From Cupriavidus respiraculi (GTDB taxonomy: Bacteria > Pseudomonadota > Gammaproteobacteria > Burkholderiales > Burkholderiaceae), in NCBI RefSeq assembly GCF_914271545.1, contig NZ_CAJZAH010000001.1, positions 372,001-436,000 on the forward strand: DNA of 64,000 bases. Reading direction: 5' to 3'. Shown here one piece after another: positions 18,003 to 26,729 of this stretch (position 1 is its first letter; each line of letters begins with the position of its first letter). The position numbers were made by a program, and so were the translations under genes. Under the pieces are notes generated by a model, which saw only the letters and a list, made by a program, of their open reading frames with translations, made no database searches and had not been told where the DNA came from.

Positions 18003-18806
18003 ATGCACGATGACAGGCAAGCGCACGGGGACGCCGTGCGGATCGAGCGAGCTGGCGACATCGCCATCGTTACGCTGAACCGTCCCACCCGCATGAACGC
18101 TGTGAACGGCGCGCTGCGCAACGCGCTGATCGCGGCGCTGCGCACGCTGAACGACGATGCTGCCGTCCGGGCGCTGGTACTGACTGGAGCGGGCGAGCGC
18201 GCATTCTGCGCGGGACAGGACCTGAGCGAAGCGGCCGAAGTGTCGTGGCAAAACCTCGTCCCGTGGCTCGAGCGGCAGCGCGCCATGTACCAGGCAGTCC
18301 GCGACCTCGACAAGCCATGTGTGGCGGCGGTGCGCGGCGTGGCCGCCGGTGCGGGTTTCCAGATTGCGCTGTGCGCGGATTTCCGGTTGACGACCCCGGA
18401 CAGCCGTTGGGGGCAGCCCGAGGTGAAGGCCGGGTTGGCCAGCATCGTCGGCTCCTACCTGATGACGCTGCACGTCGGGCATACGCATAACGTGCAGATG
18501 TCGCTCTCGGGAGAACTCGTCAGCGGCCAGCGCGCCTACGAGATGGGGTTGGTTTCCTCGCTGCATGCCGATGCCGAGCTGATGCCTGCCTCGCTGGCCC
18601 GCGCCCGGGCGCTGGCGGCGCTGCCGCCAACAGCGGTGCGCCTGTCCAAGCAGCGCCTGCGCGCGATGACGCAGCCCGGTTTCGACGAGGCGTGTGTCGC
18701 GGGCATACGCGCCCAGCTCGAATGCTATGCCGACGGCGAACCTCAGCGCGTGATGGCGCAGTTTCTTGCGCAACGTGGTACGCAGAAGAACCAGGAGTCG
18801 AAGTGA
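18003..18806 (+). CDS. Enoyl-CoA hydratase/isomerase (crotonase fold)
   Basis: A 267-residue crotonase. The ATG at 18003 follows GGAGGGG at good spacing; a GTG overlapping the previous stop is too close to it. Oxyanion-hole segments are FCAGQDLSEA and AAVRGVAAGAGFQIALCADF, and a candidate catalytic Glu lies in RWGQPEVKAG. The FCAGQDL form is shared with PaaG-type isomerases and several aryl-acyl hydratases. It sits directly after the synthetase, so its substrate is likely the CoA ester made by that enzyme. It overlaps the ALDH gene by four bases. Confidence 0.88.
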   Translation: MHDDRQAHGDAVRIERAGDIAIVTLNRPTRMNAVNGALRNALIAALRTLNDDAAVRALVLTGAGERAFCAGQDLSEAAEVSWQNLVPWLERQRAMYQAVRDLDKPCVAAVRGVAAGAGFQIALCADFRLTTPDSRWGQPEVKAGLASIVGSYLMTLHVGHTHNVQMSLSGELVSGQRAYEMGLVSSLHADAELMPASLARARALAALPPTAVRLSKQRLRAMTQPGFDEACVAGIRAQLECYADGEPQRVMAQFLAQRGTQKNQESK

Positions 18807-20218
18807 AGCAACTGTCGGAACACTATATCGACGGCACGCGCCGGCACATCGAGACCGGGGAGACCGTGACGGTGTTTGACGCCGCCACCGAAGCCCCGCG
18901 GGTGACCGTACGGCTTGGCGTCGCGGGCGATGCCGATGTCGCGGTGCGCGCCGCGTCGGCCGCCGCGCCGGGCTGGCGCGGGACGCCGGTAGGCGAACGT
19001 GCGAAGTATCTGCTGGCGCTGGCCAATGCGCTGGAGGAACGCGCCGCCGTCCTGGCCGAGGGCATCTCGCGCGAGGTAGGCATGCCATTGAAGCTGTCGC
19101 GCCGGATCCAGGTCGATGCACCGATCGCGGCTTGGCGCGCCACCGCTGCGCTTGCGGAAACCTTCGCCTTCGTGCGGCAGGTCGGCCATTCCCGCGTCAC
19201 CATGACGCCGGTGGGCGTCGTCGCCGCCATCACGCCATGGAATTATCCGCTGCACCAGATCACGGGCAAGGTAGCGCCCGCGCTTCTGGCGGGCTGTACG
19301 GTCGTATTGAAGCCCTCCGAGCTGGCGCCCTCGGCAACCCTGCACCTGATCGACGCCTGCGAAGCCGCGCATTTGCCGGCCGGTGTGCTCAACATCGTCT
19401 CCGGCGGCGCCGCGCTCGGCAGCGCGCTGGTAGCGCATCCTGGCGTACACATGGTGTCGTTCACGGGGTCCACAGCCGTGGGCCGCAAGGTGGCGGCGAG
19501 CGCAGCGGGTGACATGAAACGCCTGTCGATGGAGCTCGGCGGAAAGTCCGCCGCGGTGGTGCTGCCTGGGGCCGACCTGCAGAAGGCGGTCAAGGCCACC
19601 ATCGCCTCGTGCTATCTCAACTCGGGCCAAACCTGCAGCGCGACGACTCGCCTCATCGTGCCGCGCGACTTGTATCCAGAGTGCCGGGCGCTGCTGGCGG
19701 AGGCGGTCTCCGCGATGACGCTCGGCGATCCCGCCGAGGCCGGCACGCGCATCGGACCGTTGCTGTCGGCCGCGCAGCGCGAGCGCGTGCGTGCGCATCT
19801 GGCCGAGGCGGAGCAAGCTGGCTTCGACCGGATCGCCGGTGGGCCCGACGCGCCGGTGCCTGCCAGCGGATTCTTTGTGGCACCGACGATCTACGGCCAG
19901 GTGTCGCCGGACAGCCGCCTCGCCAACGAAGAGGTATTCGGGCCGGTGCTGGCCGTGCAGTGCTACGAGACCGTCGAGGAGGCCATCACGCTCGCCAATG
20001 GCACCCCGTATGGCCTCGCGGCGACGGTATGGGCAGCCGACGATGCGACGGGAGCTGACTTCGCAGATGCGCTCAGGGCAGGGCAGGTCGATGTCAATGG
20101 CGCACGCTTCAACCCTGCCGCGCCGTTTGGTGGATTCGGGCTCTCCGGCATGGGGCGGGAAGGCGGCATCTACGGACTCGAGGAGTTCGTCGAACCCCGG
20201 GCGGTGCAACTTCCGTAA
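18803..20218 (+). CDS. NAD(P)-dependent aldehyde dehydrogenase
   Basis: A 471-residue ALDH starting at the GTG at 18803, which overlaps the preceding stop (GTGA). Catalytic Cys lies in NSGQTCSATT and catalytic Glu in SMELGGKSA; PWNYPLHQ and FTGSTAVGRK mark the cofactor and substrate fold, and the C-terminus has the usual PFGGFGLSGMGREGG motif. Placed after a CoA synthetase and a hydratase, it could oxidise an aldehyde released by retro-aldol cleavage, as vanillin dehydrogenase does in the ferulate pathway (inference). It is paralogous to the 471-residue ALDH at 50450-51865. Confidence 0.93.
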   Translation: MKQLSEHYIDGTRRHIETGETVTVFDAATEAPRVTVRLGVAGDADVAVRAASAAAPGWRGTPVGERAKYLLALANALEERAAVLAEGISREVGMPLKLSRRIQVDAPIAAWRATAALAETFAFVRQVGHSRVTMTPVGVVAAITPWNYPLHQITGKVAPALLAGCTVVLKPSELAPSATLHLIDACEAAHLPAGVLNIVSGGAALGSALVAHPGVHMVSFTGSTAVGRKVAASAAGDMKRLSMELGGKSAAVVLPGADLQKAVKATIASCYLNSGQTCSATTRLIVPRDLYPECRALLAEAVSAMTLGDPAEAGTRIGPLLSAAQRERVRAHLAEAEQAGFDRIAGGPDAPVPASGFFVAPTIYGQVSPDSRLANEEVFGPVLAVQCYETVEEAITLANGTPYGLAATVWAADDATGADFADALRAGQVDVNGARFNPAAPFGGFGLSGMGREGGIYGLEEFVEPRAVQLP

Positions 20219-20252
20219 TCCACAGCAAGCCACACATCAGAGGAGACATCAG

Positions 20253-21083
20253 ATGAGCCACACAACCCATGAAGAACTGACGGTCACGCGGGCCGGCCGC
20301 AACGGCCGCGTTGCCGTCGTCACCATGAATCGCCCTGACAAGCTCAACGCGCTGACGCAGGTCATGGAAGCGGAATTGCGCGACGCAATGGAAACCCTCG
20401 ACCGGGACGACGAAGTGAGGGTGGTGGTGCTGACCGGAGCGGGGAAGGGCTTCTGCGCGGGCATGGACATCAACGCCCTGGAGATCCTGCCGCCCGACGA
20501 CATTCGGGCGGCGCGGTGGATGCGCCCGTTCGACATGAACCGCCGCGCGGACTATCAGACGCGATACGGCTATTTCCCAGCGCTGCGCAAGCCTGTGATC
20601 GCGGCGATCAACGGTGCGGCGGCCGGCCTGGGGCTGGTGTTCGCGCTCTACAGCGACATGCGCTTCGCGAGCGCCAACGCCGCGTTCAGCACGGCGTTCG
20701 CCCGACGGGGCCTGATCGCCGAGCACGGCATCGCCTGGCTGCTGCCTCGCACCGTCGGTCCGGGGCACGCCGCCGACCTGCTGTACTCGGCGCGCAAGGT
20801 TCTGGCTGACGAAGCGCTGCGTATCGGCCTCGTTGATCGGCTCTACGCGCCTGACGCGCTGATGGAAGAAACGATCGGGTATGCGGATGACCTTGCCGAG
20901 AACGTGTCGCCGCGCTCGATCGGTGTGATGAAGCGCCAGATGTGGGAGCAGCCGTTCCAGACGCTCGCGGAGGCGACACGCCTGGCCAATGCGGAGATGT
21001 TCGAAAGCATCCAGAGCGCGGACTTCAAGGAGGGCGTCGCGCATTTCATCGAGCGCAGGCCGGCGAGATTCACTGGGCAGTGA
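20253..21083 (+). CDS. Enoyl-CoA hydratase/isomerase (second crotonase of operon)
   Basis: A 276-residue crotonase from the ATG at 20253 (AGGAG upstream). Oxyanion-hole motifs are KGFCAGMDINALE and AAINGAAAGLGLVFALYSD; the segment FARRGLIAEHGIAW carries the candidate catalytic Glu. The C-terminus (about 225-276) has the helical trimerisation region. It is the last gene of the operon begun at 14859. It differs strongly from the crotonase at 18003, so one may hydrate and the other cleave or isomerise. Confidence 0.9.
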   Translation: MSHTTHEELTVTRAGRNGRVAVVTMNRPDKLNALTQVMEAELRDAMETLDRDDEVRVVVLTGAGKGFCAGMDINALEILPPDDIRAARWMRPFDMNRRADYQTRYGYFPALRKPVIAAINGAAAGLGLVFALYSDMRFASANAAFSTAFARRGLIAEHGIAWLLPRTVGPGHAADLLYSARKVLADEALRIGLVDRLYAPDALMEETIGYADDLAENVSPRSIGVMKRQMWEQPFQTLAEATRLANAEMFESIQSADFKEGVAHFIERRPARFTGQ

Positions 21084-21336
21084 GGATGCGCGTGCGGGCC
21101 TTCGCCGGCCTAAGTGCTCTTGCCTAATGCCATGCACTCACGGGGAGTGAGAGTACCGCTCATTTGAGCGACGGGACGGTGCTATGGACGAAATGCGCTG
21201 CGATTTTTGTGCATCGACCGAGCGAGTTGGAGGCATCCAGCGTCGGGCTACTGCGTAACAGCGAACACTTTAAGCAGAGCGGGCTGGGTCAACGCAATAC
21301 TATGCACAGCGTGTAAAGCCGCTCCCCAACAGCGCT

Positions 21337-21798
21337 ATGGAACGTCGATCAGTCGGCCTCATCTTCTCGAGAGCGTGTATCCCCGTTCTCTGTAACTTAT
21401 TCCTCAACGGTGCAACACTAAATTTGGGTGACGGGCGCGTGTACTCGTCCCCCTTCGCTAAATCGCTCTTTCTGCCGCCGAGAATGTCGTTAAGAAATAA
21501 GCACAGAAGCGGGCGTTTCGATAATTGGCCAGCAACTTTGGGGCGAAACCGGCTTGACGTGCTGATCGAGCAGGTGGTGCGGCCCTTTCATGATGCGTTC
21601 GTACCGTTGCTCATCGATGCGATCGACGCAGGCGAGATTCCGCGGCAGGATCCCGACATCATGTTCACGATGCTCGCCAATGGCATCAGCACAACTGTCC
21701 CCTATAGCCATGTGCTGAGCCCGTTCTCTTCCTTACCGCGGGACGCCATGGAATTCAAACGTGCCGTTCTGAAGACGGCTTTAGCCATGCTGGGCTGA
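21337..21798 (+). pseudogene. TetR-family regulator, C-terminal remnant
   Basis: The last about 85 residues (from about 21540, VVRPFHDAFVPLLIDAIDAGEIPRQDPDIMF) look like the ligand-binding C-terminal domain of a TetR regulator. The upstream part of the frame has no helix-turn-helix and irregular composition, and no HTH is found in any frame back to 21084. I read this as a decayed gene that may once have controlled the operon ending at 21083. Confidence 0.5.
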
Positions 21799-22116
21799 AC
21801 CGCCGGGCCCCGTAAGCCGCTCTCGCAATCTGCAGCACAAGCGACGCAATAGGGTCGGACAGCGACCGTCTTCAATAGACCTGGCTTTCCCGTGATATCC
21901 GCGCTCCGGCAGGCGCGCGTCGAAGATGTTGTAGACCTGGGGTGCGGAGGCGGAGAGTGAGGCGAGCCTGGGCGCCGCGTATGCGGATAATCGCCCGGCT
22001 GAACGCGGCATGCCTCATCCAACTTCTCCGGTCAGACAGCCAGACGGTTCCTGCGCGCCGCGAGCGATCGCGCACAACCGGTCCGGATGTCCGATACCCG
22101 CGTCCTACATTCAGCC
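21799..22116. other. 318-base gap, no gene recognised
   Basis: Only short frames on both strands without family resemblance. It lies between the TetR remnant and the convergent lipoprotein gene. Confidence 0.45.
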
Positions 22117-24129
22117 TTACGGCCTTGGCTGTACGATGGCAAGCGCCCGCGCCCCGGTGCCGGAGGTGTAAGGACTGCCGGGGAGCTCCGTCAGGTCGCC
22201 CGTGGTCTGGCTGACCGCGTACCCGCGGATGCCTCCTACGAGCGCAGGTGCGTAAAGATATTTTCCTGTCCCGTCGAAAGCGAGCCGCTCGCCGCGGTAG
22301 CCGACTCTCGTGGATCGGCTGGAAATCGGCAATCCCGTTATGGCATCCAATTGATAAACCCGGATGTTGAAGCTCCCCTGGTTGTACGTGTAGGCAAACT
22401 TGCCCGAGGGTGCCAGCGTAATATCGCTGGGCACGGAGCCTGTCGTAGACGTCTGACTGCCAGTAATCGTCCCGGAAGCGGGATTGAGCGTATGGGTGCC
22501 GACGGTATTTGTCATGGTATTCGCCGTATAGAGACGCGTGCCGTCCGGCGCGAGCGCTATCCGGCTGGGCACGCCGCCTGGCGTCGCCACGGCGTCCACG
22601 AAGCCCACGATTGCGGTGGCAGGATCGAACTGAATCTGGAGAATTCTTCCGGTCATCCAGCCAACGGCATAGCTGCGCAGTCCGTCGGCAGACACCGCGA
22701 TACCGGTCATCGGATCGGAAGCAAACGGGTCGACGACACTATGCACGACGCGGTCCGGCATTCCATCCGCCTTCAGGCCGACAAAATCGACCGACCCGTA
22801 TCCGCCTACATGCAAGGTATTGCCCAGCGGGTTCGCGGCGATGGAATACCGGTCAGCAATCGGGAAGGCGTAGGCAGGCAGCGCGGTCATCGCGCCGGTC
22901 GCGGGGTCAAGAGAATACGGCACCACGGCGCTGGCAGTCAGCGCATAGCCTGTCGCTCCGGAGGGGGAGAACGCGATGTCGCGGATCGCACCGGCTACGG
23001 CGAACGGGCTCCCCGGCACGGGGGCCAGGGCCCCGCTAACCGGGTTCACACGGTAGACGTACACCCCGCTCGCGCTGCCGTCTGGCAGCACCACGAACTG
23101 GGCCTGCACACACTCGACCGCAACGTTGGTCACGTTGGCGGCAGCGATCGTCCCTGCGCCCCGAGCGACCGTGCAAGTCTGTCCCGCGGGGTGGCCCGAC
23201 ACGGAGAGGGCATAGGCGGTCGCGTCAGCACGCGCCGTGGGAAGCGTGAAAGCGCCATTGCCGCTGACCGCCAGCACGTCGCCATTGCTGTCCGAGAGCA
23301 TCAGGCTCTTGCCGGTGGCCAGACCTGAGACCGCGCCCCCGACAGTGTATGTGGGAGGCGGGGCGACACTGCGGGCCAAGGCCGCATTGGCACACAGTCT
23401 TGCTCCGGAAGGCGCGGTGGCGCAGGCCGTCAGCGTGCCCGCCCCCGCCGTCGTGGCCGAGGCGGGGCTGGCGACATCCGCGCTGTTGCCGCCCGCAGCC
23501 ATCGTCACCACGAAGCTCGTATCGTCGCTGCTCCAGGACCACTGGGTCAGATCGGCGACGCCATCCACGCCGTCCGAGCGGCGTACGGTTGCGATGACAG
23601 TCTGTGCGGCGCCGCCGGCGGAAATGGTCAGCAGGGCCGGCGCCAGCGTCAGCGTGTAGGACTTCGCAGGGGATTCGCTGACGTTCAGCCGTGCGACGCT
23701 GGTTACGGTGCTGCCGTCGGGAAGCGTCGCCGTCGCTGAGATGTCGGCGGTACCGGCGGCCAGCGTCCGCACCGTGGCATAGGCGCCGCTTGGCGCGACA
23801 GCGGAGGCCGCAGGCTCCTTGTCCGACGCCGCGATCACGATCGCGACGGACTCGTCGGAAGAGGTCCAGGCAAACGTGGCCCCTTTCAGTTCCTGGCCAT
23901 CCGCTCCGAGGACGACGGCTTTGAGCGTCAGCGTGCCGCCCGCAACAGGGGCCGCGCTGCCGGTGTCGACGATGAGGTGGGCGGCCGGCGCGCTAGGCGG
24001 GGCTGGCTGCGCTGGAGGAGCCGGCTGGTCTGGCGCAGCGTCTTCGGAACCGCCGCACGCGGTGATGAGCGACGCGGCAAGCATGGCAAGACCAGCGGCG
24101 CGCACGGCGGCATAAACGTGTGAAAGCAT
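22117..24129 (-). CDS. Lipoprotein with Ig-like domains and a seven-bladed beta-propeller (lactonase/YncE-like)
   Basis: A 670-residue lipoprotein from the ATG at 24129 (longer in-frame starts lack a signal). Signal peptide with lipobox LITAC then GGSEDAAPDQPAPPAQP, a proline-rich linker. Residues about 50-260 hold two bacterial Ig-like (BIG2-type) modules; about 265-340 is a carboxypeptidase-regulatory-like segment (YTVGGAVSGLATGKSL). From about 345 to the end come propeller repeats with recurring DPATGAM, NPASGTI and YRVNPVSGAL, as in 6-phosphogluconolactonase-like/YVTN proteins. It is probably anchored in the outer membrane or periplasm. Enzymatic function is not assignable. Confidence 0.8.
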   Translation of the reverse strand: MLSHVYAAVRAAGLAMLAASLITACGGSEDAAPDQPAPPAQPAPPSAPAAHLIVDTGSAAPVAGGTLTLKAVVLGADGQELKGATFAWTSSDESVAIVIAASDKEPAASAVAPSGAYATVRTLAAGTADISATATLPDGSTVTSVARLNVSESPAKSYTLTLAPALLTISAGGAAQTVIATVRRSDGVDGVADLTQWSWSSDDTSFVVTMAAGGNSADVASPASATTAGAGTLTACATAPSGARLCANAALARSVAPPPTYTVGGAVSGLATGKSLMLSDSNGDVLAVSGNGAFTLPTARADATAYALSVSGHPAGQTCTVARGAGTIAAANVTNVAVECVQAQFVVLPDGSASGVYVYRVNPVSGALAPVPGSPFAVAGAIRDIAFSPSGATGYALTASAVVPYSLDPATGAMTALPAYAFPIADRYSIAANPLGNTLHVGGYGSVDFVGLKADGMPDRVVHSVVDPFASDPMTGIAVSADGLRSYAVGWMTGRILQIQFDPATAIVGFVDAVATPGGVPSRIALAPDGTRLYTANTMTNTVGTHTLNPASGTITGSQTSTTGSVPSDITLAPSGKFAYTYNQGSFNIRVYQLDAITGLPISSRSTRVGYRGERLAFDGTGKYLYAPALVGGIRGYAVSQTTGDLTELPGSPYTSGTGARALAIVQPRP

Positions 24130-24441
24130 GACCTGGTACCCGTTCCCGTTGTATTGGCGAGCGCCCCAGGGACGAGGGCACACCGCTTGCGCGTGTTTTG
24201 GCGCATGGCGCTGGACTTTACCAGCGGGGGGCGGGACGGTCACTCGGCATGCAATGCATGGATGCTCTGAAAGTTATTTATAGCGCACATAATAGTCTGA
24301 AAAGACTGGCTCTTTACGTGCTCTATATGACCGCGAAGCGACGCCGTCAGGGGAATGGCGGACGACCGGAGCGGGTTTGCCGGGCCATGCAGACCAACAC
24401 GGGCCGCGTTTAAAGGCGCGGGCATCCAGGAGGCACAGCTT

Positions 24442-24840
24442 GGCGAAATGATCCGGCAGAGGGTCGTTGGCGGCGCGGGCGGCGGCACCAATCCCGAGCA
24501 GCTCTTCGCCGCGGGCTACGCCGCGAGCTTTCCCGGCATGCTGAGTCTGCTGGCGCCCCGGGCCAGGGTCGCCTTTGCCGATGCTACCGTCGCCGCCACG
24601 GTGGTCTTCGGGCGCGATCCACGAGACGGCGGCTACGCACTGGTGGCAGACCTGCGCGTGCACCTGTCCGGCGTGGAGCGTGCCGTGGCCGAGGCACTGG
24701 TGCGCGATGCCGAACGTCTGTGCCAGAAAATGAGCGAAACAACCCGCAATGTGGCGCCCGTTACCACCAACCTTGGCAACGCAGGTACATGCGCCGGGGG
24801 TTCAAAAGACCCGCGGCGTTTTTCTTCCTATTTTCGCTAG
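24442..24840 (+). pseudogene. Ohr/OsmC-family peroxiredoxin, decayed
   Basis: The translated segment GGTNPEQLFAAGYAASFPGM aligns by eye with Ohr proteins (GTNPEQLFAAGYAACF), and YALVADLRVHLSGVERAVAEALVRDAERLC fits the later half. The N-terminal about 45 residues are missing. The peroxidatic cysteine of GYAAC is Ser, and CPYSN reads CQKMS, so the redox chemistry is lost even if translated. The frame runs past the normal end to 24840. Confidence 0.7.
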
Positions 24841-24899
24841 CGTTGCTGGCCGGCGCCGATGGCCGGCCCCAATAGCCGGGCCGTTTGCGGCTAGCAATG

Positions 24900-25440
24900 T
24901 CAGGTCAGCGCGATCCCACCATCGACGCGCAGGTTCACGCCGGTGATGAAGCTGCCTTCGCCACTGGTCAGCATCAGCGCCGCAGATGCAATCTCGTCGG
25001 CACGCCCAATGCGACCAAGCGGAATGGCACTTGCCATATCTGCCTCGAAAGGTGGCCTGTCGCCCTCGGCAATGCCGAGCTTGGACAGGATCGGCGTATC
25101 GACGGGACCTGGGCTGATGACGTTCACCCGAATGCCACGCGCCTTGAACTCGAGCGCCCAGCTCTGCGCAAACGCTTCAATTGCCGCTTTTGTGCCGCAT
25201 AGACGGCGTGTCCATCGAGCACCTTGGCGCTGGCAATCGAACTGACAAGGAGAACCGAGCCGCCATCGCGCCACACCGGCACGATCTTCTGCACGCCGAA
25301 AAACACACCTCGCGAGTTGGTGGCGAACTGTGCGTCGTACTCGTCGATGTCAACCTGGCCGGACGGCGTGTTCTGGTTCATGCCAGCGTTGGCCAGGTAG
25401 ATGTCGGCCCTGCCAAACCGCTCGGTGACCGCGTCGCCTG
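24900..25440 (-). pseudogene. SDR-family dehydrogenase, frameshifted and 5'-truncated
   Basis: Minus strand, start side: GDAVTERFGRADIYLANAGMNQ, then GGSVLLVSSIASAKVLDGHAVYAA. At about 25195 the frame changes and continues as GTKAAIEAFAQSWALEFKARG, then DGGIALT at the end. The expected YAATKAAIEA is recovered by adding one base, so a single-base deletion explains the shift. The cofactor-binding N-terminus is absent, replaced at about 25435 by a LysR fragment on the other strand. Confidence 0.75.
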
Positions 25441-25540
25441 CGTACCTGGAAAGTTACGGGCAGCCTCGCACGGCGGCGGACCTGCTGCAGCATCGCCATG
25501 TGCGCTACCGGAGGCGCAGACCGCTGCGAACGGCCGTGGG
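25422..25540 (+). pseudogene. LysR-family effector-domain fragment
   Basis: The plus strand reads ASPAYLESYGQPRTAADLLQHRHVRYR, a standard stretch from the C-terminal domain of LysR regulators of the CrgA branch. Nothing of the rest of the gene is present. It abuts the SDR remnant directly, so two decayed genes have been fused by deletion. Confidence 0.65.
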
Positions 25541-25620
25541 ATGGCTGGCCGGACGCCTTGGTTTTGCTAAGGCGCAAGCATGGCATCAGTCAGACGACGA
25601 GAAAAGTGATGGGGTAAAAT

Positions 25621-26067
25621 CTGATAAGAATTATCTACTTACGTAGACTTTGTCGCTGCATTCAACACATATTTTCGTCTTTTTTGGGGATGAAATATTC
25701 TATCGGTTCTACGCCGAAGATGTAATTGTGTGTCTTTTTCGGGAGCGACCGCAGCCGTTGTCATGCTGCCTATGTCTCCGCTGGCGTGTGAGCGCCGCCT
25801 ACCCGCCCCTACCTCCCTTGAGCTTGCAGGCAAACGGCGAAAGCCTTGGTTCTGCGCTCTTGTCTCAGAGCTCCTAGTAATCGCCTGCAGTTCATGGAGT
25901 TCATTCCGCTCCACTCCACACATTGTCCCCGCAACCGAAAGTATTTTTTTGGGGAAAGTCCTTGGGTTTAAATGCGAATTTTGCGATTTTCTGATAATAA
26001 AAAATATTAAAATTATGCGCACTATGCAATCAGTTTCATAGGGTTACTGATACCGTTATCTACTCAC
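25621..26067. repeat. Repeated motif upstream of tnsA (candidate TnsB sites)
   Basis: CTGATAAGAATTATCTACTT at 25621 (ending AC at 25642) and CTGATACCGTTATCTACTCAC at 26047-26067 share CTGATA, TTATCTACT and AC. They flank the 480-base leader before tnsA, where Tn7-like ends carry an array of transposase sites. Only two copies were found by eye. The rest of 25640-26110 is AT-rich without a recognised gene. Confidence 0.4.
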
Positions 26068-26114
26068 AAAATTTTCTACCATATATTCTCCAAGACTCGC
26101 CGTTGTGACTCATC

Positions 26115-26729
26115 ATGTATCACGCCGCAGACCAGCACAGATTGAGCCCGGCTGAATTTGTTAGAAATCCAAATCGCGGCCACGCGTCGGTCTATTTTTT
26201 TGATTCCCCAAAAAATGATCGTCGCTTTGGCATTTTCGGCGTGGTTGCATTTTCGCATTTATTGCTAGCCGAAGGAAATCCTGAAATACTGTCGTATCTT
26301 CCATCCAGGCCACCAAAAGAAAAATCTGAAAAAAAATACAAACAAACAGTTGATGTTTTATATCAGTCTGGCAAGACGGAGTGTTGGCACTTCAATCACT
26401 CTAGGAACGGGGAACCCACGCGACACAAGAATAGGATAACCAAGACCGAAGGCGAAATCCGAATGGCGCAATGGCTGCCCCATAATTGGATGTTGCTATG
26501 TTCCTATCGAACACGCGTTAGAGGAGCTATAGACCCGAATCCCAGGGCCCTCCCAGGATTAATTAGCGCCAGAAGTAGCTTCACGCTCCAGGAGGTTCTC
26601 GCACTAGAAGATTGTGATCCCGCACACTTACTTGCTAGTGTGGCGCGCTACTTGGCAAACGGGAAACTTAAAACCGAACTTCGTACTAGCGCATTTCACC
26701 GACGTTCCCTTCTAGAACGGGTTGAATAA
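26115..26729 (+). CDS. tnsA: TnsA-like endonuclease family protein, catalytic motif degenerate
   Basis: A 204-residue protein directly upstream of tnsB, overlapping it by one base (TAATG). The segment LLLAEGNPEILSYLPSRP matches the TnsA E-helix, followed by VDVLY (Asp80) on the next strand. The usual Q/E-x-K third element is replaced by ECWHF (residues 89-93), so the lysine is missing. Residues about 155-204 may be the C-terminal winged helix that contacts TnsC. TnsA cuts the 5' ends of the element; loss of its active site would give replicative cointegrates. Identification rests on position plus weak motif similarity. Confidence 0.6.
   Translation: MYHAADQHRLSPAEFVRNPNRGHASVYFFDSPKNDRRFGIFGVVAFSHLLLAEGNPEILSYLPSRPPKEKSEKKYKQTVDVLYQSGKTECWHFNHSRNGEPTRHKNRITKTEGEIRMAQWLPHNWMLLCSYRTRVRGAIDPNPRALPGLISARSSFTLQEVLALEDCDPAHLLASVARYLANGKLKTELRTSAFHRRSLLERVE

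Noticed and set aside
18743-20233. 496-codon minus-strand frame opposite the ALDH gene
   Set aside because: Antisense shadow of a clear aldehyde dehydrogenase; composition typical of third-position GC bias.
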